From contig JAWKIO010000005.1 in NCBI GenBank assembly GCA_041394265.1, positions 1,488,001-1,552,000 of the forward strand: DNA of 64,000 bases, given 5' to 3'. The position numbers and the translations under genes were made by a program. Below are positions 16,835-25,123 of the stretch, piece after piece. The DNA is from Acidimicrobiales bacterium (GTDB lineage: Bacteria > Actinomycetota > Acidimicrobiia > Acidimicrobiales > SZUA-35). The notes under the pieces are model-generated. The model searched no databases. It was not told where the DNA came from and worked only from the letters and a program-made list of their open reading frames with translations. Each line of letters begins with the position of its first letter. Position 1 is the stretch's first letter.

Positions 16835-19123
16835 CTAACGGAAGAGGGAGCGGGGGTCGAGGGCGGCGGCGAGGCGCTGTTTGAGGCCGGCCTGCTTGCG
16901 GGCGAGCTTGACGGCGGTGCCGCTCAACTCCCACGCCCGATCGGCCTGACCGTCGGTGACAGGGAACGGGGCGTACAGCGCGTCGTCGACGACCGGAGCG
17001 AGGTCGCCCACCGGTTGGGCAAGATCCCGGAGGTCGATCACGTCGAGGTGTTCGGCAAGGTCAAGGGCCGAGGCCGAGCGCGACGCCGGGAGACCGAGTT
17101 CGCCGAACCGGTCCCGCACCTCGCGCCACGCGCCGACCACCTGACGATCGGGGTCGACGCTCCGCCGACGACGAGTCCGGCGGAGCCGCTTCAACCCGAG
17201 CACCACGACGGCGTAGAGCACGGGCAACGCGGGGATCAGGAGCAACCACCACAGCTTGGATCGGCCACCGTCGTCACCCTCGGGTGGGAGCAGCACCGGC
17301 TCCTGGAACTCCGGCAGCTGTCCTTGCGCTGCCTCCTGGCCAGACGAGCTCACCGCCGGGGTGCGAGCCGTGAGCTCGTCGGAACGATTGTCGCTGTTGG
17401 TCGGATCGAAGCCGATCCACCCCAGTCCGTCGAACCACACCTCGGGCCAGGCGTAGATCTGGGCCTCGGTCACAGTCCGCTCAGGATCGGTTGCCGTCAG
17501 CGGCTCGTCGAGGCGGTAGCCGACCACCACTCGCGACGCGAGTCCCATCTCACGAGCGAGCACCGCGAAGACCGAGGCCGACTGTTCCGAGAATCCGATC
17601 CTCGGCACGGCAGCGCTGGGGTCGTCGGTGTCGGCCTCGGGCCGCAGGTAGCTGGTGAGCGCTGCGAGACTGTGTCCGGCGGGCGCCTCTTCGTTGTAGA
17701 GGAAGGAGCCGCTGCGCAGGTCGGCCTCGAATTTCGCCAGGCGAGCTTGGATCGAGTCGTCGGTGGAGACCACGGACTGGGCGTACTGGCCGAGGACCTC
17801 GGCCTGTCCCTCGGTGGTCTCGGGTCGCTCCGAGGCGTAGCGAAGCGAGCCGGGAACCTCACCCGGGTCGGGGAGGTCGTCGGGTCGGGGTTGCCCCAGG
17901 TCGACCGTCGCTGCATAAGCCGCGGTCGACGGGTCGACCGATGCGACGGTGCCGGATCGAGGATCCCATGCGAGGCCCTCGCCCGACAGGTTGCGGACGA
18001 TCCCGGCACGGGGCAGGAACCGGAACGGGTAGGCGTCGCCGAGGTCGATCTCCTGCCGGAACGGACCGACACCGAGACCGGTCACCTGCTCCGGCGAGGG
18101 CAGCCGGGCGCCGGCCGGCTCGAACTGCGCCGTGGTCGACCACACGCTGCCGTCGTAGGTGTCGAGCGTTGCCACCGGCAGGAATCGGATTTCGGTGTCG
18201 GCGGGCAACCCGTCGAGCCGGATGGTGAACACTTCCCCCGGCACGTCGGCGATCAGACCGGCCTTCACGCTGGCGAGCGGCGTTGCGGCCTCGTAGATGT
18301 CGAGCGGACGAGCGAGTTCGGCGCGCAGATCAAGTGCGTCGTCGCGTTGGCTGCCCACGACGGTGGTGAGCACCGCCGCCCCCAGCGCGAGCAAGCCGAC
18401 GAAGGCGAGGCTCGACAGCACCTGGCGCAACGGCATCGACGTGGCATCGGCGAAGCTCGCCCCACCGGGACGCCGCAGGCCCCCGATCGCGAGCGCGACG
18501 CCGACCAAACCCATCATCGCGGCGACGAACCATGCCGGCACACCACCCAGCGACGCGGTGTAAGCAAGCGCCACTGCGGTGGCTGCGAACAGCGGAAGGG
18601 CAACGAGAACCGAGGAACGCTGCCGCACGACGATGGTCGTTGCTGCCCATGAGGCCAGGGCGGTGACGATCACCGGCGGGAGCAGGAACATCTTGCTCGT
18701 GGCAATGAGGAGGCCGGTCGATGCGAGCGACTTCCACGAATCGATCAGATCGCCGGGAAGATCGCTGGCAGCCGTGTTGTAGCGGGCGGCCAGCCCCACG
18801 GCGAGCACGATGAGCAGCAGCGCAAACGATTCGCCGGTGGAGCGTCGGACCATCGACATGGCCAAGGCAACGGCGGCACCCCCGAGACTGGCCACCACGA
18901 TCGGAGCAATGTGCCCGTTGTCGGCGAAGATCCGCCCCCACAGCACCAGCGGTAGCGCCGCACCGACGACCATCGCCACCACGGCAACGAGGTCGAGAAG
19001 CGACGGAAGCGAGAGCGATCGAGCGCGTTCGGTCTCGACGACGGCATCCGACAGATGTGCCGGTCGCACACTCGGATCGGGAAGATCCTCCGGGGCCGGG
19101 GCGGTGTTGTTGAGGAGCGTCAT
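16835..19123 (-). CDS. TgpA-like membrane protein with a transglutaminase-fold domain that has lost its catalytic Cys and His
   Basis: 762 residues. Residues 30-260 hold six or seven membrane helices; residues 290-640 are an outer region with a transglutaminase-like domain; one more helix (LWWLLLIPALPVLYAVVVLGL) leads to a cytoplasmic tail with DUF4129-like features. The catalytic triad is not intact: the Cys position reads GFSEQSA (Ser 512) and the His position reads IYAWPEVWF (Tyr 557), while the Asp of FDPT (573) remains. The surrounding motifs (SRVVVGYRL, GWIGFDPT) are well kept, so the fold is probably maintained. The ATG at 19123 overlaps the DUF58 stop by 4 bp (ATGA), indicating translational coupling. 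Likely a non-enzymatic envelope protein in the MoxR-DUF58 pathway. Confidence 0.85.
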   Translation of the reverse strand: MTLLNNTAPAPEDLPDPSVRPAHLSDAVVETERARSLSLPSLLDLVAVVAMVVGAALPLVLWGRIFADNGHIAPIVVASLGGAAVALAMSMVRRSTGESFALLLIVLAVGLAARYNTAASDLPGDLIDSWKSLASTGLLIATSKMFLLPPVIVTALASWAATTIVVRQRSSVLVALPLFAATAVALAYTASLGGVPAWFVAAMMGLVGVALAIGGLRRPGGASFADATSMPLRQVLSSLAFVGLLALGAAVLTTVVGSQRDDALDLRAELARPLDIYEAATPLASVKAGLIADVPGEVFTIRLDGLPADTEIRFLPVATLDTYDGSVWSTTAQFEPAGARLPSPEQVTGLGVGPFRQEIDLGDAYPFRFLPRAGIVRNLSGEGLAWDPRSGTVASVDPSTAAYAATVDLGQPRPDDLPDPGEVPGSLRYASERPETTEGQAEVLGQYAQSVVSTDDSIQARLAKFEADLRSGSFLYNEEAPAGHSLAALTSYLRPEADTDDPSAAVPRIGFSEQSASVFAVLAREMGLASRVVVGYRLDEPLTATDPERTVTEAQIYAWPEVWFDGLGWIGFDPTNSDNRSDELTARTPAVSSSGQEAAQGQLPEFQEPVLLPPEGDDGGRSKLWWLLLIPALPVLYAVVVLGLKRLRRTRRRRSVDPDRQVVGAWREVRDRFGELGLPASRSASALDLAEHLDVIDLRDLAQPVGDLAPVVDDALYAPFPVTDGQADRAWELSGTAVKLARKQAGLKQRLAAALDPRSLFR

Positions 19124-20259
19124 CCGAACCTCGCCTTCCACCGGGCGGCCACCTCGGCGCTGTCGGCACCGTTCAGCGTCAACGCGCCCGGGATTCGCAT
19201 GGGCGGGCGGTCGAAGTGCTCGCCCACCTGCACCACGGTGACCATGTCGAAACGGGGCCGGACCCGGCTGATGCCAGCGGTGCGTTCGGCCGGCGGTTGC
19301 CCGGTGATCGCCCCGAGGGAGACGCCCTCGGCTCCTTCCGCGAATCGGATGACGCCGTTGAGCCCCGGGTCGGCATCGCTGGGCTGGATACCGGCCAGGA
19401 TGCGCATGATCGCCACCCGTCCCTCACCCGAAGCGGCTGCATCGGCCGCGAGCCCGCCGGTGGTGCGGAACATCACGGGATAGTGGCTGCTGCAGCCGGC
19501 CTGGACCAGGGATGCCGCGATCCGTACGGCATCCTCGAAGCTGTCACCCCCGTAGGAACCGCTCCAGGTGTCGAGCACGATCATCAGGCGGGGCTCACTG
19601 GTGATGATGTTCTTGCGCACCATCAACGTGCCGGTCTTGGCGACCGAGCGCCAGTGGACCAGCCGCAGGTCGTCTCCGAGTTCGTAGTCGCGCAGACTGT
19701 GGAACGAGATGCCGCCCTCATGGGGCTGCTCGGCCGCTGCGCCTTCGAACTCCCGACGGTGACCGGTGGGCAACGGCGACATGTGATGCACCGCGGGATA
19801 CACGATGAGCGACGACGTCGACCCCCGATGCGTCGCAGCGCGGAAGAACCCCAGTGGATCGACACGCTCGATCTCGAGCGGACCGACCTCGAAGTGGCCG
19901 CGACGGTCGGTGGGCAGGGTGAGAAGCGACACATGGGTCTCGCCGGCGTTCACTGCCGGCAGCGCCACCGAATGTTGGTGCCCGGCGATCCAGTCGGCGG
20001 CAACGATCGGTGCGCTCTTGCGCCGGCCCGTGTTGGTGACCGACACCCGAGCTGACGCCAGCTCGCCGGCCCCCACCACGGGAGGCGAGACGTGCTGACT
20101 CGCCACCAACGACGGGCGCCACGCGACGTACAGCGCCGCCAACGCGACGGACAGCGTGAGCAGGCCGGCCACGACGAGGAGGAACGTGTAGCCAGTTGCC
20201 AGCCCGCCCACCAGGCTCAGCGCTGCGACGATCAACGCCCAGCGACCGTTGGCGGTCAT
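19120..20259 (-). CDS. DUF58-family membrane protein
   Basis: 379 residues. Two adjacent membrane helices at residues 7-48, a beta-rich domain, then the DUF58 signature RDYELGDDLRLVHWRSVAKTGTLMVR (residues about 190-215) split here as RDYELGDD, LRLVHWRS and GTLMVR. A VWA-like fold follows (MIVLDTWSGS). DUF58 proteins are almost always encoded beside MoxR ATPases and are thought to be their substrates or adaptors. The start overlaps the moxR stop by one base (TGATG), and the stop overlaps the transglutaminase-like gene, so the three are co-translated. Confidence 0.9.
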   Translation of the reverse strand: MTANGRWALIVAALSLVGGLATGYTFLLVVAGLLTLSVALAALYVAWRPSLVASQHVSPPVVGAGELASARVSVTNTGRRKSAPIVAADWIAGHQHSVALPAVNAGETHVSLLTLPTDRRGHFEVGPLEIERVDPLGFFRAATHRGSTSSLIVYPAVHHMSPLPTGHRREFEGAAAEQPHEGGISFHSLRDYELGDDLRLVHWRSVAKTGTLMVRKNIITSEPRLMIVLDTWSGSYGGDSFEDAVRIAASLVQAGCSSHYPVMFRTTGGLAADAAASGEGRVAIMRILAGIQPSDADPGLNGVIRFAEGAEGVSLGAITGQPPAERTAGISRVRPRFDMVTVVQVGEHFDRPPMRIPGALTLNGADSAEVAARWKARFG

Positions 20260-21230
20260 CAGATGCGGATTTCCGGCAGCGGGACGGCGTCGAGGGTGCG
20301 CTGGATCAGGTCGGCGCTGGTGAAGCCCTGGAGCTCGGCTTCGGGCGACAGCAGCATCCGGTGCCCGAGGACGAACGGCGCCAACTCCCGCAGATCGTCA
20401 GCCGACACGAAGGTGCGGCCCTTCGCCGCCGCCCACGCCTGGCCGGCCTTGATCAATGCGAGGCTGCCACGAGGGGACACACCCAGGCGGAGTTCATCCA
20501 TCCGCCGGGTGGCGGCCGCAATGGTGACGGCGTACTGCTGGAGCGAGTCGGCCACGTGCACCGATCCGGCCACGCCGATCATCCACTCGAACGCCTCAGC
20601 GGTGACCGCCGGGGTGAGTTCCTCGGGGCGCTGACCGTGGAGGCGGTTGGCGATGGCCTCGACCTCGGCTTCGTGACTGGGATAGCCCATGGCCATCCGC
20701 ATCATGAAACGGTCGATCTGTGCCTCGGGCAGGTGATAGGTGCCGTCGAACTCGACCGGGTTCTGCGTGGCGATCACCACGAACGGACGAGGCACGAGAT
20801 GGCGATGGCTGTCGATGGTGACCTGCCGCTCCTCCATCACCTCGAGCAGGGCGGACTGGGTCTTCGGCGACGCACGGTTGATCTCGTCGGCCAAGACGAC
20901 ATTGGCGAAGACACCCCCCGGGTGGAAGCGGAACGAGCCGGTGCTGGCGTCGTAGATCTGCGAACCCGTGACATCGGTGGGAAGCAGATCGGGAGTGAAC
21001 TGGATCCGGTGCATGGTGGAGCCCAACGACGCGGCGATGGCCTTGGCCAGCGTGGTCTTACCGGTTCCCGGCACATCGTCGATCAGCAGGTGGCCCTCGG
21101 CAAGCATGCACGTGAGGGCGAGACGGATCTCGCCCGGTTTGCCCCGGATGACTCGCGAGACGTTCTGATGAATCGACTCGAATCGCTCACGGAACGCCTC
21201 GACCTGACTCGGCTCGGCTTGGATGCTCAT
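20259..21230 (-). CDS. MoxR-family AAA+ ATPase
   Basis: 323 residues. Walker A is VPGTGKTTLAKAI, Walker B is VVLADEINRASPKTQSALLE, sensor 1 is IATQNPVEFDGTYHLPEAQIDRF (shown here in part: ATQNPVEFDG), with a C-terminal lid domain. MoxR ATPases act as chaperones for assembling or activating specific proteins, often with VWA-type partners; here the DUF58 protein directly downstream is the obvious partner. The ATG at 21230 is chosen because GGAGG lies 8 bp before it; a longer frame from 21257 lacks such a site. A gap of 72 bp separates it from the Hsp70-like gene upstream. Confidence 0.93.
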   Translation of the reverse strand: MSIQAEPSQVEAFRERFESIHQNVSRVIRGKPGEIRLALTCMLAEGHLLIDDVPGTGKTTLAKAIAASLGSTMHRIQFTPDLLPTDVTGSQIYDASTGSFRFHPGGVFANVVLADEINRASPKTQSALLEVMEERQVTIDSHRHLVPRPFVVIATQNPVEFDGTYHLPEAQIDRFMMRMAMGYPSHEAEVEAIANRLHGQRPEELTPAVTAEAFEWMIGVAGSVHVADSLQQYAVTIAAATRRMDELRLGVSPRGSLALIKAGQAWAAAKGRTFVSADDLRELAPFVLGHRMLLSPEAELQGFTSADLIQRTLDAVPLPEIRI

Positions 21231-21302
21231 CTTCTTCCCTCCTGGACGCAGATCCACTCTTACTCACTCGAGGCCGCCGGGCCAGGCCCGGGACGTCGAC
21301 GA

Positions 21303-23165
21303 CTACTTGACGAACACGAAATACCCACCCAGTGCAATGGCGATCACGAGGAGCACGATGACCGCCAACATCAGCGTTTGGTTGGATCCGACGGGCTGGG
21401 CCTGGGCCGGTACCGTCTCGAATTGAGCGACGGCGGGCGCATCCATCGAGACCGGTGTCCGCACCCGGTGGCGGGATTCGGTGGACACCGAGGCGAGGTC
21501 GCCGTCGGAGCTCTGGCGACGAGCGGAGGGATCGAGGGGAGCCAGGCTGTTGGCGGTCGGCTCGGCTGGTCGGCTCGGGCCGTCGGTCACGGCGTCGGAG
21601 CCCGCAGGTCGAGCCGGGGGGCGCGGCGCACCGGCCGGCGGAGGGAGCCGGTCGGAACTCGGCCGCGGCGACGGCGCTTGCGGCGCCAATGGCGCTGCGG
21701 GCTCGAGCGGCGCGCGGCGCACCGGATCGGTGTGCACGACCGGCGGATCGTTCGGGGTCGCGGCGGGGGGCAGCGCCGGCGAGGTGGGTGATGGCACCGC
21801 CGGTGCCGAGGTGGGGGCCGGCGCGGTACGGGCGGCCGGCGGCGTCGAAGGGCCCGGGGCCGGTGCCACGGTGGACCGAGCGGCGGGCGCCGCTGCCGGC
21901 GGCGGCATCGTTGGGCTCGGGGGTCGAGGGAGGTCGGCCGGTGGTGACGGCGGCACCGCTCGAACCGATGGCTCGGTGGTGGGCGGAGGGGCGGCCGTCG
22001 GCTCGAACGATGGAGTGGTCGGGGCTGGCGGCGTGAACGCTCGACGAGCCTCGGGCGTGGCGGACACGGTGCGGGTCTGAGCCCGGAACGATGACGCCAC
22101 GCTCACCGGGGCGAGCGACGTGGCTCCGAATCCGGCAGCACCGAGGGCGACGGCGTTCTTCGGATCGGAGTCGACGGCGATGGGAACACCGAAGTGGGAT
22201 GCCAGCATCTCGCCGACGAGGGGAATGCGACTCGATCCGCCGACCAGGAGAATACGGCTGAGATCACCGGCGACGATCCCGGCGCTGCTCAAGACGTCGT
22301 CGAATGCCTCGATCGATTCGGCGAGTCGGGGACGGATGCGTCGTTCGAACTCCGCCCGGGTCAACCGCACCGACGAAGTGGCGGCGCGCAGCGGCACCCG
22401 AATGTCGGCCGAGGTGTCGACCGAGAGCAGCCGCTTTGCGGCAACGCAGTTCGACCGGAGGTCGTAGGCCGCGGCCAGCGTGGCGTCGTCGTCGGCACCG
22501 AGTTCGACCTCGGCTTCTGTCAATACGTAGGACCAGATGGCGTCGTCGAAATCGACACCACCGAGCCGCTCGATCCCGCCCGCCCGACCGGCGGTCTCGA
22601 AGCCGTTCTCGGTTCGGCGCATGACGACCGCGTCGAAGGTGCCACCGCCGAGGTCGTACACCCCGATCAGCTCGCCTGGCTCGACCCGCTCACCCTGGAC
22701 GTAGTGGGCTGCAGCCGCCGCAGGCTCGGAGATCAGCAGGGTGTTCGAATCGGCGAGATCGACGGCGTCGCGAAGCAGATCGACGCGAAACTCGCCCCAG
22801 TTGGCCGGGTGCGTGAGCACGACGACCGCAGGCGCCTCGCCCCGGCGGGAGGTGACCAGATCGAGCACCCACCCAAGGAGTTCCCTGGTGAGCGTCAGCG
22901 GATCGAATGCAGTGCCGGCGAGTCGGATCGGGACGTCGTCGCCGAGCCGCCGCTTGAAATGGCGCGCCACCCGAGTGGGGTCACCCGCGGCCCGCAGTTC
23001 TGCGGCTTCACCTGCGAGAAACGCGCCCTCTTCCCGCAGGAAGAGCACCGAGGGGACGCTGTAGCCACTGGAACCGAGCGACAGCATCTGTGGCGCGACA
23101 CCGGGGTCGCACACCGCAGCCGCGGTGAACGTGGTCCCCAGATCGATGCCAATGGCGTAGCTCAC
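21303..23165 (-). CDS. Hsp70-like ATPase domain with Pro-rich linker and C-terminal membrane anchor
   Basis: 620 residues. Residues 1-350 are an actin/Hsp70 nucleotide-binding domain with all phosphate motifs: GIDLGTTFTAAAV, GVYDLGGGTFDAVV and ILLVGGSSRIPLV. There is no substrate-binding domain. Residues 370-590 are disordered and rich in Pro, Ala and Thr, and the protein ends with one hydrophobic helix (residues 597-619), so it is tail-anchored with the ATPase inside the cell. It heads the unit hsp70-like, moxR, DUF58, transglutaminase-like. Not a general DnaK: length, missing domain and context all differ. A second, related gene is at 51558. Confidence 0.85.
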   Translation of the reverse strand: MSYAIGIDLGTTFTAAAVCDPGVAPQMLSLGSSGYSVPSVLFLREEGAFLAGEAAELRAAGDPTRVARHFKRRLGDDVPIRLAGTAFDPLTLTRELLGWVLDLVTSRRGEAPAVVVLTHPANWGEFRVDLLRDAVDLADSNTLLISEPAAAAAHYVQGERVEPGELIGVYDLGGGTFDAVVMRRTENGFETAGRAGGIERLGGVDFDDAIWSYVLTEAEVELGADDDATLAAAYDLRSNCVAAKRLLSVDTSADIRVPLRAATSSVRLTRAEFERRIRPRLAESIEAFDDVLSSAGIVAGDLSRILLVGGSSRIPLVGEMLASHFGVPIAVDSDPKNAVALGAAGFGATSLAPVSVASSFRAQTRTVSATPEARRAFTPPAPTTPSFEPTAAPPPTTEPSVRAVPPSPPADLPRPPSPTMPPPAAAPAARSTVAPAPGPSTPPAARTAPAPTSAPAVPSPTSPALPPAATPNDPPVVHTDPVRRAPLEPAAPLAPQAPSPRPSSDRLPPPAGAPRPPARPAGSDAVTDGPSRPAEPTANSLAPLDPSARRQSSDGDLASVSTESRHRVRTPVSMDAPAVAQFETVPAQAQPVGSNQTLMLAVIVLLVIAIALGGYFVFVK

Positions 23166-23294
23166 CAGTCCCTCACCGCTTGCCCTCGCAGCTTGCCCTC
23201 ACAGCCGACACTCGGCCGGAAAGCCGAACCCACGTTGTAGCAGACCGGTGGTGCCCCTGTCCTCCCCCCATCGTGGCACCCCTAGCCTGACGCC

Positions 23295-23936
23295 ATGACC
23301 TCAGATGGCTTCGATGCGATCATCATCGACTGGGCCGGGACCATCACCGTTCCCCTGCTCGATGCAGTACTTCATTCGGTGAACGAGCTCGGCTTCGGAG
23401 CCGACGAACTCACCAGAGCGCTGGAGGGACTCGCGGGCTACATGACCGATCCCGACTCGATCATTCATCGAGCCGAAATCGGCCAGATCTCCGACGATGA
23501 TCTTCGGGCGCACATGGACGACATCGCCGAGGGTGCGGGGCGCCTCTTCGACGCCGAGCCGCCGTCGATCTTCCATGCCGCCGACCGGCCCGAGATGATC
23601 CAGTTGCTCGAAGACCTCGCCGAGACCGACACCCTCATCGTGCTGGCCACCAACAACTTCGAGACGGCGCAGGACATCCTCGCCGCCCGCTACCTCGAAA
23701 GCGGCCTGGTGCACGCCATCGTCAACTCGGCGCTGGTCGGGATGCGCAAGCCCAACCCCGCCTACTACTCGCTGATCCTCGAGACCTTCGACCTCGACCC
23801 CGCCCACACCCTGGTGATCGACGACGCCGACACCAATCTCGAGGTGGCGCGAGACCTCGAGATGGTGACCGTGCTGGTCGGCAACGACACCACCGCCGCC
23901 GTCGACGAGATCCGGCGCCTCGTCATCGGGGCCTGA
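23295..23936 (+). CDS. HAD-superfamily hydrolase
   Basis: 213 residues with a HAD core. Motif I is IIIDWAGTIT, motif II is LATNNF, the Lys of motif III is in MRKPNPAYY and motif IV is LVIDDADTNLEVA. Motif I has Ala where most phosphatases have the second Asp (DxDGT); the DWAGT form is known from phosphonoacetaldehyde hydrolases, but the helical cap here is small and its substrate lysine is not obvious. Substrate therefore unknown. Divergent from the Hsp70-like gene with a 129-bp gap; overlaps the next gene by one base. Confidence 0.85.
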   Translation: MTSDGFDAIIIDWAGTITVPLLDAVLHSVNELGFGADELTRALEGLAGYMTDPDSIIHRAEIGQISDDDLRAHMDDIAEGAGRLFDAEPPSIFHAADRPEMIQLLEDLAETDTLIVLATNNFETAQDILAARYLESGLVHAIVNSALVGMRKPNPAYYSLILETFDLDPAHTLVIDDADTNLEVARDLEMVTVLVGNDTTAAVDEIRRLVIGA

Positions 23937-25096
23937 TGGCCGGCTCGGCACGTCGAGGCGTGGTACTCACCTCGGCCGAACTCGACGGGGTGAGTCCGAC
24001 CGCCGACTGGTCGTACTGGATCTCGACCGGCCGCGCTCCCGCCGGGTTCGACCACGGGATCGATGTGCAGCGTTGGACCGATGATCTCGAACAGGTGGCA
24101 TCCCTCGGCGCCAACGAGGTCGTGCTGACCGTCGAGTGGGCCCGCCTCGAGCCCGAGCCTGGCCGCCACGACCCGGTCGCCACGATGCTCACGCGCGACG
24201 TGATCGTCGCCGCCCGTGATCGAGGTCTGACCGTGTGGCTCTGCCTGCTCGACGGAACGGCTCCCGGCTGGTTCACCTACGACGAACACGGCTTCGCCGA
24301 CGGCCACGCTCGCCGGCTGCTGTGGCCGCGCCATGTCGAATGGGTGGGTGAGACCTTCGGCGATCTTGCCGACGGCTGGGTGCCGATGCGTGAGCCCGCC
24401 CATCTCGGGGTGCGGGCTCGGCTGATCGACAAGGCCCCACCCGGTGGTACGAACCCGGTGAAGGCAGCCGAAGCGGTGCGCGACCTCGCGCTCGCCGAGG
24501 CCGAGGCGTGGCGCATACTGCGAGGCTCGGCGCCAGTTGCCACCTACCAGACCGCCCGGGTCTTCGTTCCCGAGCGCAGCGCTGAGCACGGGACGACCAA
24601 CGTGAAGGCGTCACGCGAGGTCGGGCATCTCGACGATCTCTTCCTCCGTCCGTGGCTGCAGGCGATCGTCGACGGCACCGTCCAAGCGGGGAACCTCCCG
24701 GGTCGGCCGGTCGCCGACCTGGCCGATGCCTTCGACCAGGTCTTCGTCCAGCTCCGCCCACCCATCGTGGTCGACGGCGATGGTGGATGGCATCTGCACC
24801 CGCAGGCAAACGTCATCGACCGCCTCGCGGAAGGACTCAGCCGGGTTGCCGATCACGTCGGCGACCGCCCGCTGTGTGCCGTTGCCGACCTGGCACCCGC
24901 CCCGACATCGGAGCCGAGCCGCGCCGACTATCTCGGCGAGCTGATGGCGGCGGCCGCCGACGTCGGCGTCGATGGCTGGTTCCAGTCCAGCCCGATCGAC
25001 GGCTGGCACTGGGAAGCAGGTGAACACCTCGAGCCCGGCATCGTCGCTCGGGACCGCAGCGAGCGCCCGTCCGCTGGGGTCTTCGGTTCGGCCTGA
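23936..25096 (+). CDS. Glycoside hydrolase family 1-like protein, probably lacking the catalytic nucleophile
   Basis: 386 residues, shorter than typical GH1 enzymes (about 450). GH1-like landmarks: VEWARLEPEPGRHD (cf. the SWSRI block), PMREPAHLG (cf. TFNEP, with the acid/base Glu kept at residue 153 but Asn changed to Arg), and near the C-terminus VDGWFQSSPIDGWHWEAG (cf. GYFxWSLxDNFEW). Where the nucleophile block ITENG is expected the sequence reads CAVADLAPA, with no Glu. It could be a carbohydrate-binding pseudoenzyme or use another residue. Its ATG overlaps the HAD stop by one base, so the two are coupled. Confidence 0.6.
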   Translation: MAGSARRGVVLTSAELDGVSPTADWSYWISTGRAPAGFDHGIDVQRWTDDLEQVASLGANEVVLTVEWARLEPEPGRHDPVATMLTRDVIVAARDRGLTVWLCLLDGTAPGWFTYDEHGFADGHARRLLWPRHVEWVGETFGDLADGWVPMREPAHLGVRARLIDKAPPGGTNPVKAAEAVRDLALAEAEAWRILRGSAPVATYQTARVFVPERSAEHGTTNVKASREVGHLDDLFLRPWLQAIVDGTVQAGNLPGRPVADLADAFDQVFVQLRPPIVVDGDGGWHLHPQANVIDRLAEGLSRVADHVGDRPLCAVADLAPAPTSEPSRADYLGELMAAAADVGVDGWFQSSPIDGWHWEAGEHLEPGIVARDRSERPSAGVFGSA

Positions 25097-25123
25097 CCAG
25101 ATCGGGGCCCGCAGGCCCACGAG

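Noticed and set aside
21303..23165. DnaK chaperone
   Set aside because: No substrate-binding domain and a C-terminal membrane helix; context is an envelope unit without grpE or dnaJ.
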